Assembly: GCA_905221605.1 (NCBI GenBank)
Contig: CAJNDS010002482.1
Location: forward strand, 263,501 to 327,500
DNA length: 64,000 nucleotides
Reading direction: 5' to 3'
From: Symbiodinium natans
Lineage: Eukaryota > Sar > Dinophyceae > Suessiales > Symbiodiniaceae
Part shown: positions 31,445-44,248 of the stretch, one piece after another
How positions within the stretch are numbered: the stretch's first letter is position 1
Layout of the letters: the number at the start of each line of letters is the position of its first letter
Notes under the pieces: generated by a model
Database searches by the model: none
Told to the model about the DNA's origin: nothing
What the model saw: the letters and a program-made list of their open reading frames with translations, nothing else
Made by a program: the position numbers and the translations under genes

Positions 31445-33113
31445 GTGGATGAGATGCTAAGACAAAGCCGAGCACTATTACAAGATGACGTGCCGGTTTC
31501 GGGTGGATTGGAGATTTGGCTTCAGTCTGCCATCAGGTGTGACAGTGCCATTGCTAGGGTTGAAGGGCTCAGGCTCACCCGGCCTCTCGTAAAAAGTCCG
31601 GAAGTTAGCTGCAAGTGTCTGGGGACATGCGCAGGGGTTATGTGTGGGGGTCTCTCCACGGATGCTCAGTGCACTGGGGTCCAGTCTGCAGTCACTGTGT
31701 GCTTTCGGTGCAGCATGGGGCAGCATCTGCCTTGGGAATGTTTGGTTTTTTTCTTTAAATGTTTAACACCAAGATTGCCAAGGGCTGGAGATTACCATTG
31801 ACGCTCTGCTGAACAGAAAGGCCTTGCACAAGGGGGTGGAATCACGCTTTCACATCCACCTTGCCAAGTCATTGGGGTCTTTAACTCGAACTGTTCGCCA
31901 TTTCGGATAGAACAGTGAATTTGCCAGGTGCTGGCACCTCGACAGGTTGTGGAGGTAGCGTTGATGAGCAAGGCATGTTGCTGGGTTTGGGAGCACGTCT
32001 AGTGATAAGAGTAGCAGAATGCATGTTGAGATTGAGGTCTGGTGATACTGATGTGAGCAACATGTGTTAATCGTCGTTCGTCTGGCCTAGATGCCAGGAT
32101 TGTGACGAGTTGTACGTGTGGAATGTCCTCCATGCGGCTGCTAGAAAATGCACGAGCCTTTATTCGACCAAGTGCCAAACACGCAAGATTTCATACTAGA
32201 GCTTTGCGCTTCAGGTTTGGGCCGTCTACAGTCTGCCCGAACAGAGCTGGCGATCGCCAAAAAACTGGTTGAGGCACAACTCTTGGCTTGGTTCATTCAT
32301 CCTCTGGTTGCCCGGCAGCCTTTGCAAGCCTTGCAGATGTGCTGGCTTGTGTTTGGCGGGCTTGTCCTGAAAGCTAGCCGCATTTCCGCCCCCCACCTGA
32401 GACATCCATGTTGCATTTTCCTTGGATCCATTTGCTCCGTTTCTGCAAAGTGGGGCAATAGGCGCCATCACGATCGTAGATCTGAGGGTTTGCATCGTGC
32501 AATTGAAGGAAGGCGCCCTGGAGAAACGACCCGGCCTTATGTTGTATTGCAGCTGCGCATGCCGTTTCCAAGCTCCCAGAATCTTTGACTCGAGGTCGGA
32601 CAGAACTGGATGAAGCCATCCAAGAAACGGTCAGCAGTATGGCTTGCACCCTTGTTCACCATGCAGAACTGCCGACTGGAAGGCTGACTTGTTTCTCTCT
32701 ATCTTCACTGGCCTCGTGAGGGGCCGAGCCGAAGAGTCTTCAGAGTCTGTCATGTCTTACAGTAGTTGCCTTCTTACCAAGACCGGACCAGCCACGACAT
32801 CTTGCGAGGTTCGAAATGTTGAGGAAGCTCGAGAATCTCGGAGTGATGAAAGCAACGGAAGCATGTGCGAAATCAGGTTGCGAAGTGCGCAGCTCAGCTG
32901 AGGTGAGAATCCCTGACATGTCCTGACAGACAGTATCCTTTCCGAGGAATCACAGCCATTGGTCGCAGATACCTTGCAGACATCAAGCCGCTGGTAGATG
33001 CTGCAGGGCCCAAGCCCAATCCGATCGACCTCTTGGCAGAAGGAACATGTTGCATTTCTGTTGCTGCATTGATAAGGAGCAAGATTCCCGGAGTTTGGGC
33101 CCCAATTGCTTGA
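31445..33113 (+). CDS. unidentified multi-exon gene, exon joins unresolved
   Basis: Six or so open stretches in series have protein-like composition and plausible AG|G edges, but I could not connect them fully in phase. 31445-31532 includes LRQSRALLQDDVPVSGGLEI. 31783-31907 includes IDALLNRKALHKGVESRF and LAKSLGSLTRTVRHFG. 31928-32070 includes VDEQGMLLGLGARLVIRVAE. 32214-32310 includes RLQSARTELAIAKKLVEAQL. 32580-32682 includes SLTRGRTELDEAIQETVSSM and ends at an AG|GC donor. 32947-33113 includes AIGRRYLADIKPLVDAAGP. Several share an amphipathic, helix-like look (RTEL...). No family is recognised. Treat it as evidence for a gene, not a finished model. Confidence 0.4.
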
Positions 33114-33269
33114 TCTTGCCTTTTACCTTGTGAAGTTTGCGAGACCCGTTTCTTGATTTCAGGTGTCTTGTAGCCCTGATATCGCCAAAGTGTTTGCGAT
33201 GCTGAGCACCTTGTGACAGGGCGACCTGTACAGCAGAGCTCCGTCAGCATGCGAAACGAGTGACGGCTA

Positions 33270-35940
33270 GTAGCAGCAAGATGTATGTCGTCCAACTCTG
33301 CAATAGTTTCCTGATGTGCCCTACAGCTCGGCTACACGCAGCGCTGGCTCATGCTTCTGGCAAGTTTGTTGTTCCTCACGGTAGTCATCAGTTCTGTTTC
33401 GAATGCGCGGTCAAGCATTCATCCCATGGAGTTGAGGGTTGAGGAGGACGACGTCTTGACTTGTGGCTTCGTCGAAGTGCATCATTGCATCATTGGCATC
33501 GCGCAAACTGTTTTGCAGGATGTGTTTGGTGAAGAGCCTGGCACTTGGGCAGTCATCACAGCATGAAAATTGCAAAGTATTGCAAAGCAGCATTCTGTGT
33601 TCTGCTCAAATGAGAAGAGCTGCCCACAACTTGTCGTAGAAGTGTCTTGCGTTCGAGCATAGGCGGTGGCCCAGCGAGGGCGCGACACTGATGGACAACT
33701 TCTTCTTTCACCCAATGGCTTTGGTTGGGTAACGCAGGAATCTGTCCCTGCAGTTTGCATGTATCCAGCCTGCAGGAGCTCCTGGTCCAACTGGTAGAAG
33801 GGAAGCTGTGCCGACCTTGTGCCCATCTATGTCATGCCATGTCATCCTCACCTTTTTCAGCTGTAGCTGAGGAAGTATTTGGTGGCCAAGGACGCCTTGA
33901 TGCCCAGTGTTTCTTCTGGCCGGGATCCCTCCTTTGCACATCTTTGCACCTCGCGCTTGACCGCTTAGGTGGGAGGCGTTGCCAGAGGTGCCTGCCTCAG
34001 TTGCCTTTGCCTCGTGCACCTCTGCGGTCCTGCTGCTGTAGCACACTGAGTGGGAATTCGAACGCACCTCGTGGCAATGTCACTTGGTTCCAGGAAGCTG
34101 TAGCTTGGGAAACAGGGCTTGCAGACTGCGGCCTGCCGTGATAGTTCTGGATGTACCATGATGTACTCCACAGAAGCAGAGGCCTGGGACATGCTGTGCA
34201 TTGCCGTTCCAAGCAGTGCACCCCAAGCCGGCTGTGAAGCGTACTCCAGCACTTAGGGACCCATTGTGTCACGCTTAGCAGCGACCTTGGAATGTTTGTT
34301 GACTTCACGCAGTCCTTGTGGTTGCGGCGGTTTCGGCTCAGAGTCTATGGACAGCAGAAGTGGCCCAGGGACGCCCTCTGAGGAGTGGCATGTCTGGAGA
34401 GGATGCGAATCCTCTCAACAGACGATTGCCTGCAGAGGTTGTCACCCGACAAAAGCGAAGCTTGGATGTATTAGGTAGTGGTTCTGATCCGCGGCATTGT
34501 GCAAGGCATGCGCTTAATGCTACAAGCACAGAACGACTTTCCCAAATCTGTTTCTGAACAGGCAGATTGAACTGAGCGTAGAAATTCCTGATTTCGACAA
34601 TCCGGTTCCACCAAAAAGAAGTTTCGATTCGTTCTTCTCTGCTCGTTGAATTTGGGTTAAGTTGTAAGAAGGAAAAAGAGGGGCAGGAGGCGAGCAAAAA
34701 GCAACAAGAACATGTAGCATGTAGAGCACCGCTCACAGAAGTGCCCAAGAAAGGCAGACTGACGGACCTTTTAACTGGTCAGCATTTGTGTCCCCGTCCA
34801 AAAGGACTCTAGAACGAGAAATCACTAGTAAAGGGAAATTGGGGGGGAGCTTAGCCAGAACAGAACACGTTGCCTGTTTTAGTGGGCATCTAGCCATACT
34901 CCGGGCTCTGTATCAGGGCAGCTTGACCTGGATAGCTACTTCCTCCTGCGAGGTGTCCTCCTAGCTCCGCCTGCCACGGGGTCTCCGGTCTTTGGGGTTC
35001 TGTGCCTTAAGACCGGCCCCTGGTGCCCATTGAAGTCCTCTTCCGAATCATAAGTTCTGCTCAATATTGAGTTTGATTCTTCCGCCATTCCTTTGCCTGC
35101 TTCTCCGTTCGCTCCCCCTGCGCGTCCTCTTGGTACTGCTTCTTTCTGGCTTCCTCTGCTTTCCCTGTTGGGCACGCATTTGGTGTTGCTTCTTGCCGCC
35201 TGTTCTTTCTGCCGGTTTTCGCATCGCTGCTTTTGGGTTGTTTTCTCGTTGCTCGCCACAGCTCGACCTACAGCACTGCTTCCCTTTCTGAGCTGCACCG
35301 CTACTTTTTCCGCGCCTTGCCCGCCACTTTGCAGCCCGGCCGATACCACCGAGACCGACACATGCACGCAATCGCCTGCTCTCCACTTGTACGGGCGTGT
35401 GACCCAGATCCCGTCTCGGTGAAACCCGCCCTTGGGTCACTTCCCAGACCTTTATGGATCTTAGCTTCGCTATGAAACCCGGGGGGCACATGATTTCATA
35501 TGATTTCAACAGAAACACCGAGTTTGTAAGTGTGGCCAGGCCATGGTCATGGACCGCAGGTCGTTTCTTCCTTCCTTTCCCTTTCATGTTGCAAGGGCAG
35601 CTGGCCAAGAATGCGTTGCGCCACGGGAAAAAAAACAAATCAATACACGAAATGTGCCGCGGCGGCACAACAAAACAACCCCACACCTACCCAGGAGAAG
35701 TCAAGAAGATTGTAGAGAATGTCGACGAAGCATCCCGGCCGCATAGTCATAGTCTTCCACTGCCACCCAGGGCAAATTTTGTTGTTGCATGTCAGGCCTG
35801 GTGTTGGAGGCAGGTTTCAGGCAGGGAAGAAGTTGAGCCTCGACTCATGCAGTACTCAGTACTACCTCGAGGTTCGTACCCTACTTTAACCCGGCTTACA
35901 CCCATGAACCTACAAGTAGAAGTGTCACTCTAATGTCGTT
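33270..35940 (+). other. unresolved stretch with weak exon-like pieces
   Basis: Open pieces on + at 33440-33566 (EEDDVLTCGFVEVHHC...) and 33880-34050 may be exons but have no motif. The minus-strand frame at 35048-35686 is very basic (R/K/Q-rich) and probably a shadow. No repeat of note. Confidence 0.3.
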
Positions 35941-35948
35941 TCCAGTGC

Positions 35949-37505
35949 GGTTCTTTCAAGCACCTTTCTGAAGCTCCGCCGTAAGGTGCAAGTCGACCTG
36001 AAGACTGCCTTAGCACTGAAGCCAGAAGCACGGCTCAAATGGCTGAGCAAGGCATGGCAATCCCGCGCGCATCACGAACACAGGCGGCTTTTCCAGCTTG
36101 CGTGCAGGCACTCAAAATGGTCGAGGATAAAAGGGCAAACTCCACTGACCTCTATGACATAGCAACATGGATCGAACTGTCCATGTTGTGAACCGTACTT
36201 TAAGTTTCAGTTTGAGCCGACCTGATTCAAGATGGGCAGGATGCATTCAGTATACTGACCAAGGTCTCCAATCGAAAGTTTTGTGCGACAATGCCAACCA
36301 GGAACAGCCAAAAGCTACGTGGAATCCTGCTTTAACACAGAACTGAAGCTCCAAGCTGGTAGAAGTGGTAGAAGTGGTAGAATGGTAGAACGTAGCGTGA
36401 TCAGTGCCACTCAGGTGTCATCCTGGACAGCCTTTCAATTTTCTCAGAGAAGCAGCGTCGGTTTCTGCGCTCTGATGAGTGGGCGCCCAACAAGCTCTTC
36501 GAGGCCGAGGATGATGACATTGCCACCGGCGTCAAGAGTGCGGAGGATGATCCAAAGGTCAGCGCAGATGAGCCGAAGCCGGAGGAGGCGAAGGCCGACG
36601 CCGAGAAAGATCCCGAGAAAGATGCGGCAGGCGGCTGGACTTTCACCATCCGCGAGCGACCAATGCCAGATCCAAGTACTGGCAAGAAGCGGCGGAAGGG
36701 GGCTGAGGATTCAGAGGCAATCTCTCGGGATCCTCGTTTTGCTATATTTGATATGCACATGTGCACAGGAGGACAGCGAGGACAGTCCATGCAAAAATGT
36801 CACAAACATTTCTTCACGCCAATTCACCGGGCAGGCCCGCTTCGAGGCAATGGCCGAAAAGAATGAGGCCAGCCAGAAGAAGCAGGAAGAGGATGTTGAT
36901 ACTTCCCTTGCCTTGCTGGAGCGTCTCAACCAGCAAAATCAGACTCCCCATGTGGCGCGTGAGAGGCGGGGGCTTGTTGCATAGCTTGTTGAGTTAGGGC
37001 ATATCAGGACCACCCGACATCCAATTAAAATTGTCTTCACCCAAATCCTGCAAGCCAGGACGCGCCGAGAGCGCACACCAAAAAAGAAGCGCCATCTCAG
37101 TCGGTCAAGATCAATCTCGGCTGCTTCGGTCACGTCCAGTAGTCACCGTGGCAAGAAAGGGCGCGCAAAAAAAAGGCAGGAGTCGGAAAGACCATTTCGT
37201 GTTGTATTGTGCTTGTCTGTCAAAGCCAAAGCTGTTATTGTAGGAGGCAGTGAGGTCGGTGCATACGTGATTTCCTACTGTACCGCAGTTGCGCCATCTT
37301 TTGCATCAGGAAAGGGCGCAGCAGAAGTCGAGATCGGGGAGATCGGGGAGATCGGGCTGGAGGAGCTGGTGGAGGAGGCGGCGGAGGTGGGATGAGCTTT
37401 GAGGAGGCTTTGCGGCGTCGAATGCAGCAGCGCGACTCGGAGATGGAAACCTCTAGGCCAGATTGCTGCGTTACGTCGTTACGCGGTTTGTCTTCGAGCT
37501 TGTAA
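35949..37505 (+). CDS. RS-domain (SR-like) protein, 5' part unresolved
   Basis: Probable RNA-processing protein with an Arg/Ser C-terminus. Four exons join in phase: 36415-36716, 36835-36965, 37059-37175 and 37310-37505 (TAA at 37503). All three introns (118, 93 and 134 bases) start GC after AG and end AG|G. The chain reads FSEKQRRFLRSDEWAPNKLF, a long acidic Glu/Asp/Lys stretch, GWTFTIRERPMPDP, ARFEAMAEKNEASQKKQEED, then basic KKKRHLSRSRSISAASV, GRSRSRDRGDRGDR, eight or more glycines, and FEEALRRRMQQRD. An upstream exon-like piece at 35949-36107 (VQVDLKTALALKPEARLKWL..., ending at AG|GC) probably belongs to it, but an intermediate exon is missing. RS repeats place it in nuclear splicing or mRNP work; the exact family is unknown. 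Confidence 0.62.
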
Positions 37506-37509
37506 GATT

Positions 37510-39350
37510 GAATGTGACAAGTGAACACAAGTGACAAGATTCGAACCTTTCATGGCAGGATGCCAGTGGTTGATCCCGGGCATGCCAAAAAGAATTGGAG
37601 GTGACCTGTATCGACGCTGACACTAGTGCCTTGTTTTCACTATCTAGCAGGAACTCTTGCTGGTGGGTGGCTGCAAAGTTGAGTTCCTTGCGAACTATTC
37701 ACAGCAATGCAGGGCTGTTTGGTCGGTGTTTCCATTGTGCGAAGAAAGATGTGTTCAATGCTTCAGTGCCATCCCTCGCCGTTGATCTGTGGAGACGATT
37801 CAAAGACATCTCCTCGAAGAGCGAGTCTTCTCATAATGTCCTTACTCCACTGCCTCAACGGTGTGTGGAGTACACCAAGTGTCGGAATCAGAGCGAGCTC
37901 ATCGTGATCACTCAGATCGGCCGTGACGAGCTTAAAGCGCTGTTTCCCTGTGCCCTTGGAAAATTGCCTGTTGCATTTCGGCAAATGCGATGGAGAGAAG
38001 CGAGTGTGAACTTGAGAACATGAGAGGTGGCACGGGTTGTGAACATACATGGTTCATAGAAAGTTCATGTCTGCAGCCAACGCATGATGTCATGCCATGT
38101 CTATCAGGGCTGTGTGCAAGGCCATCTTCGCCATGTGTTGTGCAAGGCTGTGCGTGAGTGCCCGCATGCATCCAGGCTCAAACAAAGCGTCGTGCGCCTG
38201 TTAGGCACGTCCAACAGACGTCGTTATTCATCGTGCACACCTTTTGAGTGGCAGTGCTTGACAGGTAGAGTCTGAATGCAGGCAAGCCAAATCATCTAAG
38301 AAACTCGTAAGCAAGCGAGCAATGCCCCACGTGAAGATATGTGGGCTGCCGCGAGCTGGCTTCATTAACATGATGCCACCAGAGACTCCACTCCCTCCCC
38401 GCTCTCTGGACCATTCCCTGTTATTCAGTAGGTGAATGACCCGAGTTTTGAATGACCTTGATCATCAGGCTCCCAAGCAAGATGGGTGGGAGGAAGAGGG
38501 TTTTTCAAACATGTTGACATGGAAAAAAGCCGAGCCCGACGACCCGCTAGTGTAGGGCACGGCGGTCGGCGACGTGTATGCTTTACTACCCGCTTGGGTT
38601 GAAGCATGCTGAAGCTGCACAGGCCACCGCTTTTGTTCTATAGTGGCATGGCCTAAGTGCGAGGAGTTTTTCCCACATTTGCAGCACAAGGTCGTGTCCT
38701 GCAGGGTTTGGGCTGTAGGGTTGTTTGTTGCCCTTGCTGTCAGGCGTGCCAAGTCGACGTCACATGTGTGTCCGATCGAAGTTGTGCTTTCGAGTTTGGG
38801 CCTGTGCTGATTTGGGTGCTTGACTCGCTTGGTGGCTTGCATCACTCTGTGCCACGAAAACGTGGCAGTGCATATTTCCCGTTTCTTGGGCTCTTGGACG
38901 GGTTTGCTTCGTGCGTCTGTTCTCGTCGGTTTACGGGAATTGCGTCGCGGGGTTTGTGGGCTTGCGCTGCTCGGGGCATATTTCGTTTCGTTCGAGACCC
39001 AGCTGGGAGACCCCGAGGCATTGGCATGATTGTCTCCAGAGACTGCCAGGAAGCCCGGTACCTGTGGGAGGAAAATGGTTGAATTCAACAAAGTTAAGTT
39101 AACATCTCAACAAGAATCACGGAGCAACAGCTGAACTAGACTCGCGGCCTTTGGACCTGGATCCTGTTCATGACTTGCAAGGCGGACATTGGCCACATGG
39201 GGCTGTGAAATGCGGCCAATCGGCCAAACAAAAATTTGCAAAAAGAAGTGCAGAAAGGCATGTGGTAGAACATGTTTTTTGTTAAACTTATTCCTGGCGT
39301 CAAGAGAGCAACTTGCAGTAGAATCTTCCCGGAAGCAAGCCTCAACGTAG
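37510..39350 (+). other. intergenic or unresolved, no gene supported
   Basis: Open frames on both strands at 37595-38050 look weakly protein-like in either direction, which usually means one is a shadow. The 38465-39091 minus-strand and 38657-39082 plus-strand frames overlap and show no motif. The missing first exon of the RING gene should lie here. Confidence 0.35.
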
Positions 39351-39355
39351 CCGAG

Positions 39356-42092
39356 GGTGGACCCCATCGAACGCTTTTACGGCTGTGAAGCCAGAAGAGC
39401 CGAGAGACCGAAAGACAGCGCTTTTATGCAGAAATTCTGCAGAAGAGAGAGGTCTGCATCACTTAGGTTCGGAGAGCAAGTAAGGAGTGAGTTGCAAGAT
39501 GTTGCAAGACCAAAGCGGAGAGTGGTGACCGGCGGTGGTTGGAGGGACAAGAGGGGAGTGGATAGCATGCGGGTCAGATTCAAGAGTCTGAGGAAGTTGC
39601 CAAAAGAAGCGGCCAAGCGGCTGGAACTGCTCCGCCGGAGCGGCCGCCAGACGCTCGAACGGGAGATGTACGAGGTGTACACGGACATGCTGAAGAGGAA
39701 TGAGGACCTTGGAATGTCCGAAATGGACCTTCAGGGCCCTACCAGTTTCCATACAAAGATGGATGCCATTCGTCCTCAGGTGGATCGTCAGAGTTGGGAG
39801 TCGGCTCTACTTTCTCTAGTTCTTGTGGCAATGGTTAGGTCCTATAGGTATATTGCGTCGTGCTTGACACTAACTGAAAACATCCCATAGCCTCATATAG
39901 CCTCATGACACTCCGCAGATCGTGGAGAGACTAAGGTGGAGCAGCAGTACCACACGGCAAACAAGCGACTTGCAATTGCCAAACGGATAGCTGGTTCGAG
40001 CAAGCAGCCGGATGAACTCCTCAAGTCCAAGGAACTGCTCAAATCCGAACTTGAAGCTGTTGAGGAAGCTCAGTATGCCGCCAGGGCATACACGTTAATG
40101 GTGCAGCTTTTTGCAAAGGTGATTGACCGGGTTAGCAATGCAGTGGCCGAGAGGGAGGCGCAAAAGAGCATCAGACCCGAGTTTGTCAGTTCCATCGGCT
40201 GCCAGCGGCCTGGCTATTTAGGATGCTTTGGTGGCTATGTCCGGCTACGTGCTATGTTATGTGTTACTGTAGTTTTTGCCGTTGCCGCAGTCAAACGCAG
40301 GCCTAGGATAGTAGTTTCACCCTCTATGCAACAGAGCGTATGTTTGGATCGGGTTGCACGAATGCCTCCATGGCATGTGTGGAGGCCTTGGGGTTGCGAG
40401 GTGCAACACAACACAAGCTGCAGGGTCCTCACTGTGAGCCAACCGACCGAAAAGCTGTCGGGTCACATGCTAACCACGAAGCGCAGTTCCATGATTTTGC
40501 AGATGTGAACATGTTGCGGAGATTCACGCTGAAATTTTCTGTGTCGTGTTTTATGTTTTTGCAGTGTAGTCTAACTCCCACGAGCTTGAAGCAGTAGATG
40601 GGTAATGTATAGTACGATGCTGAGTCTTCCGAGCATGCAGGTGCATGCTGAGGTTTGTGCTGAAGTCGGTGTTTTTTGGGGGTAGAATGTGGCTGAGGAA
40701 TGAGGAAGCATCTACCATGCCCCGTCCTCCAAAACTGGGTATCTATGCACCCTTGGATCCTGATGCGGTGATGCCCTTGGACATGACGCCTGAAGAGATG
40801 GAGAACATCCAACACACAGAGTTGGCCTACAACGTCATGCGAGATCTGTGCCAGAAGAGCAGGCTTTGCATTTACCAAGTGCCTCATCTTTCTTACACTT
40901 AAGAGAACTGTGCAGACTGTGGCATAGGCTGCTTTAAGCACTGTTGCCCTCATACAGCTCCAGGACTTGCCTCTTTCTTATTTTCAAGGGACGATTGGAA
41001 GATTCGACCTTGGTTGTATCCCGACCCCGACGGACCATGCTTTCCCACTTCGCAGAAGTGGCATAATTTCCACACAAAGCGAATTAAGGCTTGCATCAGC
41101 GTTGCAGCCCCATTAACTGATGCCCAGCTGAAACTCTGACGTGTGTGGCTCTTGCACTTCCAGGGGCGCCAGAGCCTTTTTCAACACAAATCTTGGGCTT
41201 GCAGCAGGCAGATACTGTGCTCAGTGCTCATTGTCTATTGCGTTTTGCATGCGCCCCCTCGTGGGACGTGTGGGACCCTGTAGTTCGGTCGCGATGATAC
41301 GTAACGGTGTGTCATGGTGTCATGGTATGTCAGCGTTAGTCACATGTTGCTCGTGTAGCCGGCCCCAAGGTGTTACAGTTTGAGGACTGGATGAAGGAAG
41401 AGAAAACAAGCTTGCAGAAGTGCCTCCCCAGCAGAGAAAGAATATTGCGGATGGCAGCTTACAATCGAATCGTGCGGTCCTTCAGATCGAGTCATTTCAA
41501 TGAGGAGCTGCAAGCCCACAAAATTTGGAGAATCACCAATTTTGCTGAATTCTACGACCCACCTGGCTCAGGCCAGGTCCCAGACTATGAGGGGGAGTTC
41601 TCCATGTTTGCATTGCCGGTAGGTGCAGAGTCCAGGGAGGCTCAGCACATGCCCGAATCACTTGAACCGCGTCAGGGAGATGCTGGTGATGCTCAGAAGC
41701 CAGACCAGCAGTCCGTGACCATTGGTTCTGCAAACCACAGCAGTTCCCTACACACAGAGCGTGCCGATGTGGACCTGGATCAAGCAGCTTCTGTGCAGGA
41801 CACAGAGGCGCCCGAAGGGGTTGCACTGCTGGAAGGCATCTGCGTTGTGTGTATTGAAAAGTCGGCCCTCTTTGTGATGCACGAATGTGGACATTTGATA
41901 TTTTGCCCGGGCTGCCGGCGCAAGGCAGTTGCTAAAGCCTTGAAGGAATCTGGCAAGAGTCAGTGGAAATCCGTGAAGCCGGGACAGTTGTCCAACAAGG
42001 AGTTGGAGCGCACCAAGGTACGGTGTCCCATTTGTCGCGAAGAGAGTGTTGCAGTTGCACAGAAAAAGTTCAGCGGCAAAGTGTATACGTGA
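39356..42092 (+). CDS. RING-finger protein, five exons, 5' end missing
   Basis: Probable E3 ubiquitin ligase. Exons 39356-39779, 39936-40157, 40705-40862, 40989-41088 and 41370-42092 (TGA) join in phase into about 540 residues. Introns are 156, 547, 126 and 281 bases; the first starts GT, the other three GC, and all lie between AG|G repeats. The N-terminal two-thirds is helical and charged (KLPKEAAKRLELLRRSG, EQQYHTANKRLAIAKR, ELLKSELEAVEEAQYAARAY), then a Trp/Pro-rich patch (WKIRPWLYPDPDGPCFP). The C-terminus has C-V-V-C, ECGH, C-P-G-C and, after a long loop of about 34 residues, C-P-I-C: a C3HC4 RING like those of IAP-type ligases but with a stretched second half. A stop at 39348-39350 just before exon 1 means an upstream exon carries the start. 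Confidence 0.8.
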
Positions 42093-42975
42093 AGCTTCTT
42101 CGCCCATCAAGCTTGGCAAGTGGCGCAGTCTTTCTGGCAAGCTTGGACATCCTCCTTAAGCATAAATGCCATTTGAACAGTTCGTCCTCAATCAAAGGTT
42201 TCACCCAGCAGTTTCCACTGCAATCATGGTTTGACCATTCCAGTACGCGACGAGAAAACGGTTTTTGTGATCCGTTGCGGGAGCAACTTTTGTAGTGTTT
42301 TGGACTCGAGAGCTCCCGAGAGCCCGCCGAGAGCCTATGCAACGGTCAGGCAACGTTCGGCTGTGCATGACTCTTAGTCTCTGTCAAAGAGCATCGCAAA
42401 CCCTGTAAAGCACCTCGTGTGTGCCAGAACCTTAGGCGGATGGCATCTGAACGGAGGCTGCACGGCTGGTCTGACGAGGTGTCAACAGCCACTTTTGGCA
42501 GCTGTGAGGGCACCAGGCCGAACAAGCCCATTAGTGTCAGAAGTCTCACAGCTCGCAGCAGCAAGTGTTTCATTGTTAACTTGTCTGTGGAGCTCTGAAC
42601 AGTGGCTGCGCGTAGCGTTGTCTAGCTTTGTGTAGCTTTGTGTAGCTTTGTGTAGCTTCGTAGCACGCGCAAAGCACACTTGGCATTGCAGACAAAGCCA
42701 TCCTCGGAGTGTTTGCCATGTTTGTGCCAGTCGTCCTATGTCAATGTCGTGACATGTAGTAACACTGTGTCACGGTCTGCTGCTCGAAAACTCCACCGAC
42801 GTATCTTGCCGGCATTGTTTTCGATAGATCTTGAGGCCTAGCAGAGCCAGACAGAAGCATTCCTGAAGCCTGTGCTTGAATGGTGCGCCTTTCCTCCTAA
42901 TTTCTGCGCAACGTGTGGCGGGGTGTTGCCAGCTGTGGCCAAATGTTTACTTTTCACGATGCAAAGCACAGACAG
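42093..42975 (+). other. intergenic
   Basis: No gene supported. Contains the 10-bp repeat at 42621-42660. Confidence 0.45.
42621..42660 (+). repeat. 10-bp tandem repeat, four units
   Basis: Four head-to-tail units of tgtagctttg with one or two changes in the outer copies. Confidence 0.9.

Positions 42976-44248
<1,273 letters not shown>

Noticed and set aside
31906-31927. 22-base GA-AG intron joining HFG to AGTSTGC
   Set aside because: Too short to be credible; the join was left unresolved.
36717-36768. 52-base intron ending at gtgcacag in the RS-domain gene
   Set aside because: The later acceptor at 36834 has a pyrimidine-rich approach and gives a more usual 118-base intron, so it was preferred; both keep the frame.
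37520-37560. Possible tRNA T-arm (ggttcgaatc on the minus strand)
   Set aside because: The flanking bases do not pair into a T stem and no D or anticodon arm can be drawn.
38465-39091. 208-codon minus-strand ORF with a CCKCG motif
   Set aside because: A single CxC pair is too little; the opposite strand is open as well and neither shows a family.
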